From positions 263,679,757 through 263,743,756 of the forward strand of contig CM022298.1 in NCBI GenBank assembly GCA_011799875.1: DNA of 64,000 nt. The letters run 5' to 3'. This document shows, piece after piece, positions 12,601-24,994 of the stretch (positions are counted from its first letter, which is position 1; every line of letters starts with the position of its first letter). The DNA is from Thinopyrum elongatum. Lineage: Eukaryota; Streptophyta; Magnoliopsida; Poales; Poaceae. The notes under the pieces are model-generated. The model worked only from the letters and a program-made list of their open reading frames with translations. It ran no database searches and was not told where the DNA came from. Position numbers and translations under genes: made by a program.

Positions 12601-13343
12601 TCAAAGTAATGAATGACGAGCCTAGTTGTAGTGCGAGTGAAGAAGAAGGGGAGCTAGGGTTTTCTGTAGTAGTGAGGAAGAAGGAGAGCTGCGGCTTTCT
12701 GTAGGAGTAAGGCGAGGAATTTGGGGGTATGAGTGGAGCGAGCTGACGTGAGGTGGGTGGGAGTGAGTAGGAAGAAGAGCACCCAGGTTCTTTTTGGGGG
12801 TGGAGTTCTGGGGAGCGCCTTTCATTAAGTAAATATATGGGCTTTTGAATTGATTCTATTACTTAGGGTGGATGGGCTCTTTTGTCTTGGGCCTAGAGAA
12901 ACAATTACTACTAGTACAATGGAGACACTCTACAGCTACCCAGAAAAACAATTAGTACTACTAGTACAGTGGATACACTCTACAGCTACCCAGAAAAACA
13001 ATTACTACTAGTACAGTGGATACACTACCGCTGTTCTGGCTCCTCTTCGGTCATCGAAACGTCTCTCGCTACTAACTATCGTTTTACTTTGGTTCACCGA
13101 CATGTGGGCCATGCAATGCGCGGGCCCAAATGGCATCCACCAAATTAGAAGGCGATATGTAGGCGGAGAGTCACCCCGGTCGTAGCGCGGTAGTAATGAG
13201 CCGTCATATCACAAAAACCCACCTCCCCGCAGTCTAAGTTGGACAGACGAAGCAACCATCATTTCACTCTTCGCTGAATCCCCTTCTCCCTCACCATCTT
13301 CAAGAAAGCCAACACTCGCTTCTACCATTGTTTTTCTCTCCTA
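12601..13343. other. Space between two diverging broken genes
   Basis: This stretch separates the 5' end of the minus-strand F-box pseudogene from the first ATG of the plus-strand broken gene. It holds the tandem repeat at 12897-13026 and, from about 13230, a pyrimidine-rich leader-like stretch. Both promoters should lie here, but I see no clear TATA box. Confidence 0.5.
12897..13026. repeat. Short tandem repeat, about 47-50 bp x 2.7
   Basis: The word ACTACTAGTACAGTGGATAC recurs, with neighbouring CTCTACAGCTACCCAGAAAA. The shared word CAATTA occurs at 12902, 12949 and 12999. The copies differ by few bases, which suggests a recent local duplication in the intergenic space. Confidence 0.85.
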
Positions 13344-14312
13344 ATGAAAGGAAGGTAAGTGGATCCATGATGTTGGTATATTTTGTTTCAATTTTTTTTT
13401 TGCAAAGCAGTAATCGATCCTCACTCTCTTTTTTGTTTCATTTTCATTGTGATTGTGTTTTCCTTTCAGTTGTCTCCTATTCATCAGTTTTATGATGGAC
13501 CAAGGAGAACCAGGCAAAGATCTATCGATGTTGGACGAGACGCGCATGGCTAATCCCCACAAGACAGAGAGCTCCAAGAAAATGGAGGCCGCCACCGAGT
13601 CGACCCCAGATACACTCACGGCCACTACTAAGATGGTCAATGCCCCGTTTGACGGTACAACCCCTGTGGCCCTATAGGAGCAGTTTTCCCCCTTCAAGGA
13701 TGTGTCCCCCCCCTCCTGCGGAGCTGCCCAATGTGATTTTCTTCTTTGCCAATCTTGATAGTGGTTTTTCATCTAAGTATGTGCTGATAAATAATGCAAG
13801 ATTCGATTAGTTCTGATGCCATGCTACCTTCCTTGTTATGCTTACTTTTGACTTTACATAGTGGTTTAAATAACTTGTATTTTTTATATTGGAAAGTAAT
13901 TCAGAATTCGTTTCTGTTTCAATTAGAGCCCTGATGCAGACAAGGATTCTGTGGTTGTACATGTCACTTGCTATGAGGGAAAACGAAGTTCTTAGGCTGT
14001 TGGATCCCGGAAGCCAGTTGCACTTATACCAAAGTCAAGATGTATTCTAGCCACACTGTTGTCAGGCGTGTTGTCCAGGGTGTACTGAAGCACAAGAAGT
14101 TCAAAGCTACTCCTTCATTTGTGAGGCATACTGTTCTTGTCAAGCTTACGCAGGAAGATGATGTGGCATGCCTCGACAAACAAGTTTGTGAGTGGCAAGG
14201 CCACAAGGTTATCTTCAAGAAGGTTGCCAGGATTGAGCTGCTGCCGGACGTCCTCGATGATGTTCATGGAAAGGTCCGTCTTGTGTCCATCCCAAATTCG
14301 ATCGAGGCATGA
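13344..14312 (+). pseudogene. Unrecognised multi-exon gene, broken
   Basis: A short first exon (ATG at 13344) ends at a strong GTAAGT donor at 13355. The intron closes with TTTTCCTTTCAG at 13469, and the reading frame continues in phase into MDQGEPGKDLSMLDET and later MVNAPFDGTTPVAL. A TAG follows at 13675-13677. Past a run of eight C's another frame reads ELPNVIFFFANLDSGFSS up to a GTATGT donor at 13777. The next exon starts near 13927. The last open stretch (from 14040) reads VVRRVVQGVLKHKKFKATPS, QEDDVACLDKQVCEWQGHKV and ends VRLVSIPNSIEA with TGA at 14310-14312. Proper splice signals point to a real ancestral gene. Its family is unknown to me. The stop and at least two frame changes indicate a pseudogene. 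Confidence 0.55.
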
Positions 14313-17300
14313 AATAGTTGGCCCAGCTAGTGTTTAAAACTAGTTTAGATTGTGTTTAATTATCCAAACCTTGCCTATTATCGAGCCCCCTGGGTGCCAG
14401 AGTAGTACTCTATTTGAATCCATCTGTGGGAACTACTGCTGCTTTTGTGTGCCCGTGAATCATGTGAGAACAATGGTAATTGTTGCTATAGATGCATCCT
14501 CGCTAGTTTTTTCATGTAATATGGCATGGTAAGACATAAGTTGCCACGGTTTATCATACGAGCAGTGTGTGTTTGATGAAATAGAGTACTTGTTCGACAA
14601 CTGTGCACCGAAGTATACATAGGGTACATAAGGCTGGTTAAGTGCATGTAAACACTGTTGGTGCTACCCAACTTGTAAGTAGTTGTGAAAAACACGACAC
14701 ATTGGCTCAGCTTGCTTCAACAGTAGAAAAGTCGGCTATCGACCAGCTCACAAGAAATACTCTGTTGTCTGACATATAAGCAACTATGTATCTTGTTACA
14801 CTGGTTCATACAGTTAACTGAGGCCACAATGTAAATTTCAAACGTTCACACGCTAGTCCAGCATTCGTGTGGAACATTCACATTACACTTGGCTTCATAA
14901 AATACTTGAAAAGCATAGGTTCAGCAATTTTATACATCTCAATGATTCATAGAACATAACCAACATTTACTAGTTCATAGCAAAAGACAAAGTTGTGACA
15001 AGGTTTACAAATCAGGAAAAATCAAGCAAGGCTTCTCTGAGCAAAGGGCCTCACTAGGCAGGCTTTAATTTCCTGGAGTTCACTCTGGTTTTTCTTGTTG
15101 TCACCATCCAGGGTTAGGTTCCCTCATTCTAGAATAACGACTTATAATTGTGTTCTCAGTTGGAATACTGGACTGAACCATGTAGTGGACTGACCATCTA
15201 AACTTCTTGTGCAGTTCCACTAAATTTAAGCACCACTATTTGCAGAAATAAGCAGACCACAATGCCTCTTGTCCGCGCACCTGTCCCAAAAACCTCCATG
15301 CAGCCGTGCCAGCTAGTCCTCTGTCCATCCTTGATCTGGGAAAAGTGCATTCCCGACTAGGATGCAGTTATTTTCGCTCGTCCCTGCACAGCAATCAAGA
15401 AGTAAACGTACGAATCAACTTCTTTTAGATTGAGTTGGTCATTCTACCTAGTTACTACCAATGTAGGAATACCTGGAACATGCGTGGTTAGGCGATGGCA
15501 GCTAGGAATAGCCGTCTCATTTTGTGTAGTTCTACTAAAACTGAGGTGTGTACTTCTGATTGCACAAATAGAAACGATATAGAGACAGACATCCCTATTT
15601 GCGCAAATACGAAATATGGTTATTTAAGAAGTGACAATTATTTGCAGTGGCATATGATCAACAGCAACATCTACTGTTTTATAATTGGCACTACATTGAC
15701 AGTGGGAAGAAGGGCCATTAAGTAAGAAGTAGCATCACATCACATCACATCAACACTGCCACTAGATTAACATGTAGAACAAAAGCATTAGTATTACTGC
15801 CATGAGAGTAGCACATGGTCAGTAAATGTGCTATCAAATTTGTGCAGTTCCAGTGGGATGAAGCAATGTTAGCGGTGTGAGATTTAAGTGTAACTGGAGA
15901 AACACAATTCATGGGAAATAAAGCAAGACGGAAGCACTTCATAAAATGGTGGTGTCATTGCTTCAATTTATCGACGGAACTAGACTAACAGCATCATTAC
16001 TTAATAGTGACCTTAGGTGGCATTGCTTCATGCTTCACGTGATTTTACATTAACGGTAGCGATAAGGGCGTAGGGACAGCAGGGGCATAAAGTGGTGAGG
16101 CAGATGTGGTTGCTGAGACCAGCAAACATTCAGGCTGCATGTCTTAATTTGTCCCATTTTTTATCTCCTCGGCGACATTTTCCTATGTGAGCAGAGGAAA
16201 TCTAGACCTGCATGTTCTCATTTTCGTTGCCCCCAACACCCCTCGCTTTCTTTCCTTTTTCGACCAAGAGATAGGTCCACTTCCCCCCACCCTTCGCCAT
16301 CCACCCCGCTTTCTTCCCCTTTTCGACCAAAAGACTGGTTAGGTAGCCATTATCTACTACTTTCCCCCGTTTCATCTTAGAACCAAGTCCTAGATTCATG
16401 CTACAACTTTCCCACTTTCTTCCCTGTTTGAACTAAGTCTTAGATTCGACTGTGTGAACTAGCTTTACCTCTAATAATAGGAAAAGCCTGGGTGGCTTTG
16501 GAACAGCCAAAGGAACTGGAAAAAGATCCACATGCAGCCACATGGGGAGCTGGGTAGTAGAGCAAGGCCGGTTTTGAAGGAAGATATACCTCAGGGTCGT
16601 CGGGATGTGGCAAAGACGGCGTCAGGAGGCCACATCTTGGCCACAATACCGCAGGGAGGAAGAAGGGGTCGGAGGCCCTCCCGAGCTGGCGCTGTCTTGG
16701 AGAGAATGGCATGGCCGCTGATCGGGACACGCGGGAAGCTGTTGGTCTCCTTCGTCGCCGCCGACCACCACCTGAACGATGCACCTATACCTCTGCCCCG
16801 GCCGAGGTGGTCCGGCCGGATCTGTGACTAGCGGTGAGCAGAGAGAGAGTGTGGCCACCTATGTTTTGTTTATATCTGGAGAGCATAAGAGAGTGAAAGA
16901 GAGGAACCGTAGTAAAGCAAGCGCCGAGGCTCCTGCTTATATATATAGTGTTGTGATTTTTGTGTAGCAATCGTCATTAAATTGAATACGCGCCAACCAC
17001 TATTTTCATTTCAGGTTCAAGTAAAAATAAAACTCGATCAATAATGTTCCACCGCTTCCAGGTCACACTATCAAATCACAGCGTCTAGGACACACTATGT
17101 ACTGTATCATTCATGTGTGGTCCTCGACCCTCCATGAAGTTGAAAACTAGACAAGTCAAAATGTCAATTGGGATGCCTCTTTGTAAACAAATGCGCTCCT
17201 AGCTTCAAAAAAATTTGCGCTCCTACGTGTACCCGCACGTGTGTGTGAGAGAACTAGTCCGTGCGTGTACCGCTTCTCTTCGTGAGAGTACAATATACTA

Positions 17301-18124
17301 CGCCCAAAGAATGTTTGCCACAAGAGTAGTAGTATAAGTGTGTGACATGTGAGTTAAAAAAACATGTACGACGTCTTCTATTTTTTAGAAGTTCTGAGGG
17401 TAGGGTGTGAAGACACATATGTGTGTGATGTCTACCTACAGATAGACGGTGGGTGCAAGAGGACTCGGGAGAGTCGTGACTCATGAGGGTACGTGTGTGC
17501 GTGAGAGAGAGAGGGGGCACGTATCAATGCAATGCATGTGTTCATAAATCGTATCTTCAAACGTTCGCCACAAGCCGTTTCCTGACGAACGCCGAAAGAA
17601 CCGTGAGATTGGCATCCGACAGTGTCATTTTTTCCATGGCATTTAACAGAACAGCCACTCCTCCGACACACTAATCTTCCACGTGAGCGTTAGCAACGGC
17701 CGTATGCTTCTCCTTCCGTTCCAACAGTAGTGCATATAGCTTTATTGAAAATTCGAACCTCGCCAACTTTTACCGAGTTTTCATAGAACAAAATGCACAT
17801 ATAGAATACCGAGTATATATCATTTCATTCATCATCGAGAGGTACCTATAGAGATGGGGGAGGAGTGTACAAAGAAAGACCGTCGTATCACTTGCAGCAA
17901 TTTCAACCATCCTTTGGTGTGCAGGAATATCATAGGAACTCTATATGATATGATTTTTATAGGATTTTTTCCTTTAGAGCCAATTGGTTCATAGGAATAG
18001 ATTCCTATACTCCACATTTCAAAGGAAAATAAATATGATATGATTTTAATAGCTTTAGAGCCACTTGGTTCATATGAATGGATTCCTATATTCCCACAAT
18101 TTCAAAAGAAAATAAACATTAGCC
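14313..18124. other. Intergenic region without a recognised gene
   Basis: About 3.8 kb of mixed DNA. On the minus strand near 15022-15117 a 31-codon open stretch contains DGDNKKNQSELQEIKA, but it has no start and is flanked by stops. A GC-rich patch at 16480-16850 has overlapping ORFs on both strands without motifs. The stretch 17220-17540 is rich in GTGTG and GAGAGA. From about 17880 the DNA carries CATAGGAAT/ATTCCTATG words typical of small non-autonomous DNA transposons, but I could not define ends. Confidence 0.4.
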
Positions 18125-18302
18125 TAGATTCAATAGAAAAGTTCCTATGATGTGAACCGAATGACATCTCTTTTCCAATCCCTACTCATAGGAATTGAGA
18201 TACATGTCATCTCTAGATTCAATAGAAAAGTTCTTATGATGTGAACAAAATGACATCTCTTTTCCAATCCCTACTCATAGGAATTGAGATACATGTCATC
18301 TC
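18125..18302. repeat. 89-bp tandem duplication
   Basis: TAGATTCAATAGAAAAGTTC begins at 18125 and again, with one change, at 18214. The two copies are nearly identical over their full length and run through ACATGTCATCTC. The unit holds short inverted words (CATAGGAATT, AATCCCTACTCATAGG) and may derive from a small DNA transposon. Confidence 0.9.
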
Positions 18303-18670
18303 TTTCCCTACAACTTCCATATATACATCTTCTATTCCTAAATAGCTAGCACAACCCACTAGATTTTTTCCTGGAGATGCAACTATGGCACATGAACACG
18401 TCATGCATGCAAGTCATAAATCACATTTTTTTGTACTCTATGCATGCAAGCACCACATCATCAATTGATGCATGTTACTCATAAGTTATTTTTTGCATTA
18501 GATTTTGTATTGACAATATATGTATTGGTCACGTGCACACATATGTAGTTCACATTCACATTTTTATTAGAAATGACATTCTTTTAATTGCAATTCTTTT
18601 TTTCGCTTTTTATTACCTTTTTATTTTATTTTCATTTTAAGCATGCATTCACTTCCTATTAGTTATAGAT
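18303..18670. other. AT-rich spacer next to the Copia insertion
   Basis: Low-complexity AT-rich DNA with many GCATGC-containing words (ATGCATGCAAG at 18402 and 18442). I see no gene or element end. Confidence 0.4.
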
Positions 18671-18675
18671 GTTTT
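18671..18675. repeat. Target site duplication, left (GTTTT)
   Basis: GTTTT directly precedes the TG of the left LTR and matches GTTTT at 37472-37476 directly after the right LTR. This shows that the whole 18.8-kb interval is one insertion. Confidence 0.93.
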
Positions 18676-20455
18676 TGTTGGGGAATGTTGCATGGGAAAC
18701 AAAAATTTCCTACGCTCACCAAGATCAATCTAGGAGATGAACATCTATGAGAGGAGAGATTGCATCTACATACCCTTGTAGATCTCTAAGCGGAAGCGTT
18801 AAGAAACGCGGTTGATGTAGTCAAACGTCTTCGCGATCCAATCACGATCCGTCCGGCGAACTCCCGGTCCAAGTGCCAAACGGAGGGCACCTCCGCGTTC
18901 AACACACGTACGGCTTGATGACGCCTTCACCTCCTCGATCCAGTGAGTGATGGTGAAGTAGTAGCTCGAGTCCTCTAGCAGCACGACGGCGTAGTGGTGG
19001 TGGTGGTGGCGGAATCTCAGCAGAGCTTCGCTAAGCACTACGGAGAGGAAGATGGCTATGAGGGAGAGGAGGAGCAGCGCCGTGGCACGAATAGATCTGT
19101 ATGGGTACGGCTACCCTCTCTCCCCTCCTCTATATATAGGGGGAAGTGTGGAGAGAGGGGCACCCCTGGATCACATCAAGGGGTGGCGGCGAAGGCACAT
19201 GGGGGCGCCCCCTAGGGAAACCCTAGGGTGGCTTGCCCCCCAAGCCAGGTGGAGGCTTGCCTCCCAAGCCAGGTGGAGGCGCCACACCTCCCCTGGTCAC
19301 ATGGGATGTGGTGAGAGGGGCGCACAGCCCCTTAGTGGGCTGGTGTGCCCCCTCCCCTTAGCCCATGAGGCCCCCAAACACTTGCCGGGGTCCCCCGAAA
19401 CCCTTTCGGTCATGCTGGTCATCACCCGGTACCCCCGGAACAATTCCGGAGTCCAATACCCTTCGTCCAATATATCAATCTTTACCTCTGGACCATTCCG
19501 AAGTTCCTCGTCACGTCTGGGATCTCATCCGAGACTATGAACAACCTTCGGTAACCACCATAATGACTCAACTATACTTATATCGTCACCAAACATTAAG
19601 TGTGTAGACCATGCGGGTTCGAGAACTATGCAGACATGACTGAGACGCCTCTATGGTCAATAACCAATTGCGGGACCTGGATGCCCATATTGGATCCCAC
19701 AAATTCTACGAAGATCTTATCGGTCAAACCTCGATGTCAAGGATTCAGCTAATCCCGTATGTAGTTCCCTTTGTCTATCGGTATGTTACTTGCCCGAGAT
19801 TCGATCATCAGTATCACCATATCTAGTTCAATCTCGTTACCGGCAAGTCTCGTTACTCATTCCGTAATAAAAGATCCCATGACTAACTCATTGGTCGTTT
19901 TGCTTGCAAGCTCATAGTAATGTTGTATTACCGAGTGGGCCCTAAGATATCTCTCCATCATACAGAGTGACAAATCCCAGTCTTGATCCATGCCAACTCA
20001 ACAGACACCCTCGGAGATACCTGTAGAGCACCTTTATAGTCACCCAGTTATGTGGCGATGTTTGGTACACACAAGGTACTCCTCCGGTGTCAATGAGTTG
20101 CATGATCTCATGGTCATAGGAACATATACTTAACATGCAGAAAACAATAGCAATAAACTTGACACGATCATATGCTACGTTCATAGTTTGGGTCTTGTCC
20201 ATCACATCATTCTCCTAATGATGTGATCCCGTTATCAAATGACAACTCATGTCCATGGCTAGGAAACTATAGCCATCTTTGATCAACGAGCTAGTCTGGT
20301 AGAGGCTCACTAGGGACACGTTGTTGTCTATGTATCCACACATGTATTTGAGTTTCCGGTTAATACAATTCTAGCATGGATAATAAACAATTATCATGAA
20401 CAGGGAAATATGATAATAACTAATTTATTATTGCCTCTAGGGCATATTTCCAATA
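18676..20455 (-). repeat. 3' LTR of the Copia element
   Basis: 1780 bp, the same length as the copy at 35692-37471. Its outer end reads TGTTGGGGAATG on the plus strand; the inner end is CCAATA instead of CCAACA, a single change at the LTR border. A TATA motif (TATATATAG) lies at 19131-19139. Confidence 0.94.
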
Positions 20456-20468
20456 GTCTCCCACTTGC
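20456..20468 (-). other. Polypurine tract of the Copia element
   Basis: On the minus strand AAGTGGGAGAC directly precedes the 3' LTR, as in BARE-type elements. Confidence 0.85.
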
Positions 20469-20469
20469 A

Positions 20470-22010
20470 CTAGAGTCAATAATCTAGTTCACATCACCAT
20501 GTGATTAACGCCCAATTAGTTCTGGGTTTGATCATGTTTTGCTTGTGAGAGAGGTTTTCGTCAATGGGTCTGCAACATTCAGATCCGCATGTACTTCGCA
20601 AATTTTATGTCATACTATAGATGCTGCTACCATGCTCCACTTTACGTATCCGGTTTGCTACTCAGAGTCATCAGGATTGGTGTTAAAGCTTGCATCGACG
20701 TGACCCTTTACGCCTAACTTTTTATCACCTCCATAACCGAGAAACTCTACTCAGAGTCATCCGGATAGGTGTTAAAGCTTGCATCGACGTAACCCTTTAT
20801 GACAAACTCTTTATCACCTCCATAACCGAGAAATTCTACTTAGAGTCATCCGGATAGGTGTTAAAGCTTGCATCGACGTAACCCTTTACGCCGAACTCTT
20901 TATCACCTCCATAACCGAGAGACATTTCCTTATTCCTCTAAGGATAATTTTAACCATTGTCCAGTGATCCACTCCTGGATCACTCTTGTACCCGCTTGTC
21001 AGACATGTGGCAAGGCACACATCAGGTGCGGTACACATCATGGCATATCGTATAGAGCCTATGGCTGAGGCATAGGGGACGACCTTCATCCTTTCTCTTT
21101 CTTCTACCGTGTTCGAGCTTTGAGTCTTACTCAACTTCACACCTTACAACTCAGGGAAGAACCTCTTCTTTGACTGATCCATTTTGAACTCCTGCAAAAT
21201 CATGTCAAGGTATGTGCTCTATGAAAGTCTTATCAAGCGTCTTGATATATCTCTATAGATCTTAATCCCCAATATGTAAGCAGCTTTACCTAGGTCTTCC
21301 TTTGAAAAACTCTTTTCAAACAACCTTTTATGATTTCCAGAAATTCTACATCATTCCTGATCAACAATATGTCATCCACATATACTTATCAGAAATGTTG
21401 TAGTGCTCCCACTCACTTTCTTGTAAATACAAGCTTCTCCGTAAACTTGTATAAACCCAAAATCTTTTATCACCTCATCAAAGCGTATGTTCCATCTCCG
21501 AGATGCTTGCTCCAGTCCATAGAAGGATCGCTGGAGCTCACATACCTTTTAGCATCCATAGGATCGACAAAACCTTCTGGTTGTATCACATACAACTTTT
21601 CCTCACGGAAATCGTCAAGGAAACTTGGTTTTGACATCCATCTGCCAGATTTAGTAATTGAAAATGCAGCAACTGCTAACATAATTCCAACGGACTTTAG
21701 CATCGCTATGAGTGAGAAAGTCTCATCATAGTCAACTCCTTGAACTTGTCAGAAACTTCATTGTGACAAGTCGAGCTTCATAAATGGTGACATTACCATC
21801 AGTGTCTGTCTTCTTCTTAAAGATCCATTTATTCTCAATGGCTTGCCGATCATCGGGCAAGTCCACCAAAGTCCATACTTTGTTCTCATACATGGATCCT
21901 ATCTCGGATTTCATGGCCTTTAACCATTTGTCGGAATCCGGGCCCACCATCGCTTCTCCATAGCTCGTACATTCACCGTTGTCCAATAGCATGACCTCTA
22001 AGACAGGGTT
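20470..22010 (-). pseudogene. Copia reverse transcriptase and RNase H, broken
   Basis: Reading leftwards from 22010 the polymerase begins NPVLEVMLLDN, then VGPDSDKWLKAMKSEIGS and AIENKWIFKKKTDTDGNV. Farther left are IQPEGFVDP and the catalytic YVDDILLI at about 21360-21382. The RNase H connection reads MKLSKTQSSN and MKVVPYASAIGSI (20886-21140), followed by KGYVDASFNTYPDDSK. These convert RNA to DNA and remove the RNA template inside virus-like particles. Frameshifts near 21750, 21480 and 21180 and stops in the RNase H copies inactivate it. The CACTA insert separates it from integrase, just upstream of the polymerase domain. Confidence 0.92.
20660..20925 (-). repeat. 89-90 bp tandem triplication in the RNase H region
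   Basis: AGAGTCATC words occur at about 20664, 20753 and 20843, each followed by GTGTTAAAGCTTGCATCGACG. Each copy encodes KGYVDASFNT...DDSK, the segment with an RNase H active-site aspartate. As 89 bp is not a multiple of three, the copies fall out of frame with one another. Confidence 0.92.
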
Positions 22011-22013
22011 ACC

Positions 22014-22036
22014 CACTACTGTAGGATGCTGCTAAC
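22014..22036 (+). repeat. Left terminal inverted repeat of the CACTA element
   Basis: CACTACTGTAGGATGCTGCT continues with AAC. It pairs imperfectly with the right end (shared CACT, then GTA, then GRTGCT and a shared AC). Confidence 0.85.
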
Positions 22037-22169
22037 GCGACACTACGATCAGAGACCCTTTGACGAAACTGTGTGTGATGCATTAATCGCAAACGGTGAT
22101 GTAAAAAAACCGTCAAAAAAGATGCAAAACGTTTGTGATGGCGGAGCCATCAAACACGGTTCTGATTGT

Positions 22170-22590
22170 AGTTGCGTGCGTGATGCAGGGCACACGGTTA
22201 ATCCATTCAAACAATTTGCGATGAGGCAGAACAATAGAAACGGGCAGTCATATCAATATGTGTGCGATATACGGCATACAGTTCGCTCCGATGAGCTGTT
22301 TGCTATTAGGGAGTGCAAGAGAAATGGTTAGCCAGATCAAGGTGTGTGTGATATATGGCATACGGTTCACTTGGACGAACTGTTTTCGATTAGGGAACAC
22401 AACAGAAATGGTTCAACTTAACAAGATGTGTGTGATATGCGGCATAAAGTTCACATGGATGAACTGTTTGTGATGAGCCAAAAGAACACAAATGAGTCGT
22501 GTAAACAAGATGTGTGTTATACGCGGCAAACAGCCGACTCGGATGAACTGTTTACGATGAGAAATTACAACACATACGGTTAATACAGTT
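22170..22590 (+). repeat. Left subterminal array, 84 bp x 5
   Basis: The anchor TGTGTGNGATATNNGGCATA occurs at 22259, 22343, 22427 and, changed, 22511, an exact 84-bp spacing; an older copy starts near 22175. Each unit also holds GTTCNC...GATGAACTGTTT and an AACANAAATG word. Such subterminal repeats are the binding sites of CACTA-encoded proteins. Confidence 0.92.
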
Positions 22591-22933
22591 AGTTCATGTG
22601 TGATTCTGTGTGTACAAAAAACTTTGAAAAATGCAAACTAGTTGCTTGCGGTGGCTAGGAGTATCACACACGATGCGTCTGCGAGTACTCGTGTGCGATG
22701 ATTAGTAAGTTACACATACGTTTCCTTATGTCGACACATGTGTGAATTTGCAATATGGACAGTTAATATGCAAATGCCTTCTGGACATCGGGCACACGCT
22801 TAAACTCAATGAACTGTGTACGATACTAATACTTTCCATGAAAACTTAAGAACTTGGCTAACAGCATTTGAGTAACATATATATAGTGGTTACACTATTC
22901 GACAAAAGGAGGATCTTCGTAACACGGTTTTGA

Positions 22934-23073
22934 CAACCATATGGTCCATATCTACATAATTAACATAGTAACAACTATCACATTTTAAGAGGCTGAGGGC
23001 CAACAACCATATGGTCCATATCTACATAATTAACATAGTAACAGCTAGCACATTTTAAGAGGCTGTGGGCCAA
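22934..23073. repeat. 70-bp tandem duplication at the 3' end of the B3-like gene
   Basis: AACCATATGGTCCATATCTA begins near 22936 and again 70 bp later, near 23006. The copies differ by about three bases. The end of the B3-like reading frame (VVVVGPQPLKMC) lies in the right copy. Confidence 0.9.
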
Positions 23074-24689
23074 CAACCACAACTTGATCACGGTGACTCG
23101 GCATCTCGTTAATGAAAAGGAAGAGCCCTCCTGTTCCTTGGTAGAGCATGAGTAGAACAATGTCTCCAATTTTCCAGTATGGATGCATTGCCACGACAAG
23201 CGAGAACTTGTTAATTTGAATGGTTCCATTTCTGCAGGAAATGCAGTACCTTGCAATCACTTTGGCGTTATTAGCAGGCACAAGTGTAATTCGACCACGC
23301 CAGGAAATCGATCCAAGAACTGCTACAGTGGGCAATTTTTGTTGAAATGTAGAATAAAAACCAATTGTACCATATCGTTGAAGATATATATAGTTTATGA
23401 GCATCAACCTTAAAATATGACTTTTTACCGGCGTTTTGTGCACACAATTGGTCTTGTTCAATGTGTGCACCATAGGTATAATTAATCCCATCCAAAATCC
23501 AGCGTTCATACGCTATGCTATCTCTGTCAGATTATCAACAAAGTTTATGACATACTTCAAGTCCTTCTAGTGAAATTTGGTACACTTGGTAACATACAGA
23601 TCATTCACTATGCATCCAACATATCCTGCTTAAAAGGTGTAAAGGTATTATTTATTCAGAACATGGCAGAAGAATATACAGTGCGCATAAATTGTAAATA
23701 GAATTTGTTACTGCCTAGGAATGGAGTCAGAAAATGAAATCACAATTGGTTGCTTAAATAGTGATCAATTAGTCCGAACAAATACCCCAATTTTGCTAAG
23801 TAATATGACAGCATGCAGAAAGTTGAAAGGACACTAACCTCGATCAGACTTTGATTGGCTGATGATGTTGGGGAAGTAAACATCCATGTTAATTAGACCA
23901 GGCTGTGGTGCACGCACTAGAATTTTATTGCCAGCTTTCAGTTCATAACACTTAGACATTTTTCTCCAAAGGTCCGCATCAAAATAGGAGTGACCATCTT
24001 TATCATGTTTTACGCTAACCGTCATTGTAAATCCATGTTGCGTTGTCAATATGACATCCAGGGAGTCATCAACAAAGTAAAGCCCAAGATTTCCCTCTAC
24101 TCCTGTTCTTGCAAAGCAAGGGATGTACTGCTTGAAATGAAAATTAAGATCGTAAATTAGATATATTGAAATAACAGAGCAAGATGCAAATATGGGAGTA
24201 ACTGATAGAACAGCTCAATATATAGATGAAAGCAAAGTACAAACATATATAATTAAAAATAGATAATGTAACAAAGATTTGATGCAAATATCAGAGTAAC
24301 CGAATGAACAATACATCATATATTTGCCAAATATAGGGGGGGATCTGCTTCGACATCTAGGCTGCACATGACACCGTACCTTTTATCCAAATGTAGCAAC
24401 AAACGGTATATGTTCACAAATTTACACCATGCCGACTATGGTAGGTTGAGATTGAACATACCGAGCGCTCCCTAAAGTCATCTGGAATGGTGAGATAGAA
24501 CTTAGTTTCCGACTGGCCGCGACCACACTTGCCTGATTTGTGCTCGCACTGTGGACACATGAATGAACACCCACGAATCAGCTAGAACAAAAATGAATCC
24601 ACGGTGATTTCTGCCGGTTGATTAACAACGACGGACGGACTGCGATAAGAGATGAGTGAATATTTCACTAAGTTGATTACCTTCTCCAT
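23045..24689 (-). pseudogene. B3-like gene carried by the CACTA element, broken
   Basis: Exon 1 is only ATGGAGAAG (24681-24689) before a GTAATC donor. Exon 2 (24462-24548, 29 codons) reads CEHKSGKCGRGQSETKFYLT then IPDDFRERS, and joins exon 1 in frame. Exon 3 (23839-24127) reads YIPCFARTGVEGNLGLYFVD, DVILTTQHGFTMTVSVKH and YFDADLWRKMSKCYELKAGN, which has the strand-helix pattern of a B3 DNA-binding domain. Exon 4 (to 23045) has a second B3-like stretch: RITLVPANNAKVIARYCISC, FSLVVAMHPYWKIGDIVLLM. Donors are GTATGT and GTTAGT; acceptors are CACAG and AAGCAG. Exon 4 has a stop near 23515, one near 23575 and two frame changes near 23330-23410. B3 proteins bind DNA; binding to the element's own repeats is a guess. 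Confidence 0.72.
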
Positions 24690-24994
24690 GAGAAAAATCC
24701 CCGGCCCAATGCCGCAAAAAACCAATCAACCAGAGTCTAGAATGTCGGTGTAGATAGGCGGCGAAAAGCAGTAGGGGTGAAATCCCGTGCCGTTTGGAGT
24801 GCGACCTCCGCCCGCTGACAACAGCAGTCGAGCTTAGGGTGGCTGCCGCGATAGAAGTTGATGAGGTGCAGAGTTGCGGAGGAGTCCGCGGCGAATGGGT
24901 GGGGACGAAGTGGGCGAGGGTTTTCTTTTTCCTTTTGCATGTGTGGGTGAACACACATGGTTCACAAAGGCGACGGAGATGAATCGTGTGCAAT

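Noticed and set aside
15022..15117. Minus-strand open stretch with DGDNKKNQSELQEIKA
   Set aside because: Only 31 codons, no start, a stop just upstream and no splice site that clearly links it to other coding DNA.
16440..16860. ORFs on both strands of a GC-rich patch
   Set aside because: They overlap each other almost fully, have Arg/Pro/Gly bias and no domain or splice signal.
22170..22590. Regular 84-bp repeats considered as a CRISPR-like or satellite array
   Set aside because: No spacers of unique sequence; units are contiguous and lie at the end of a CACTA element as subterminal repeats. The genome is a plant's.
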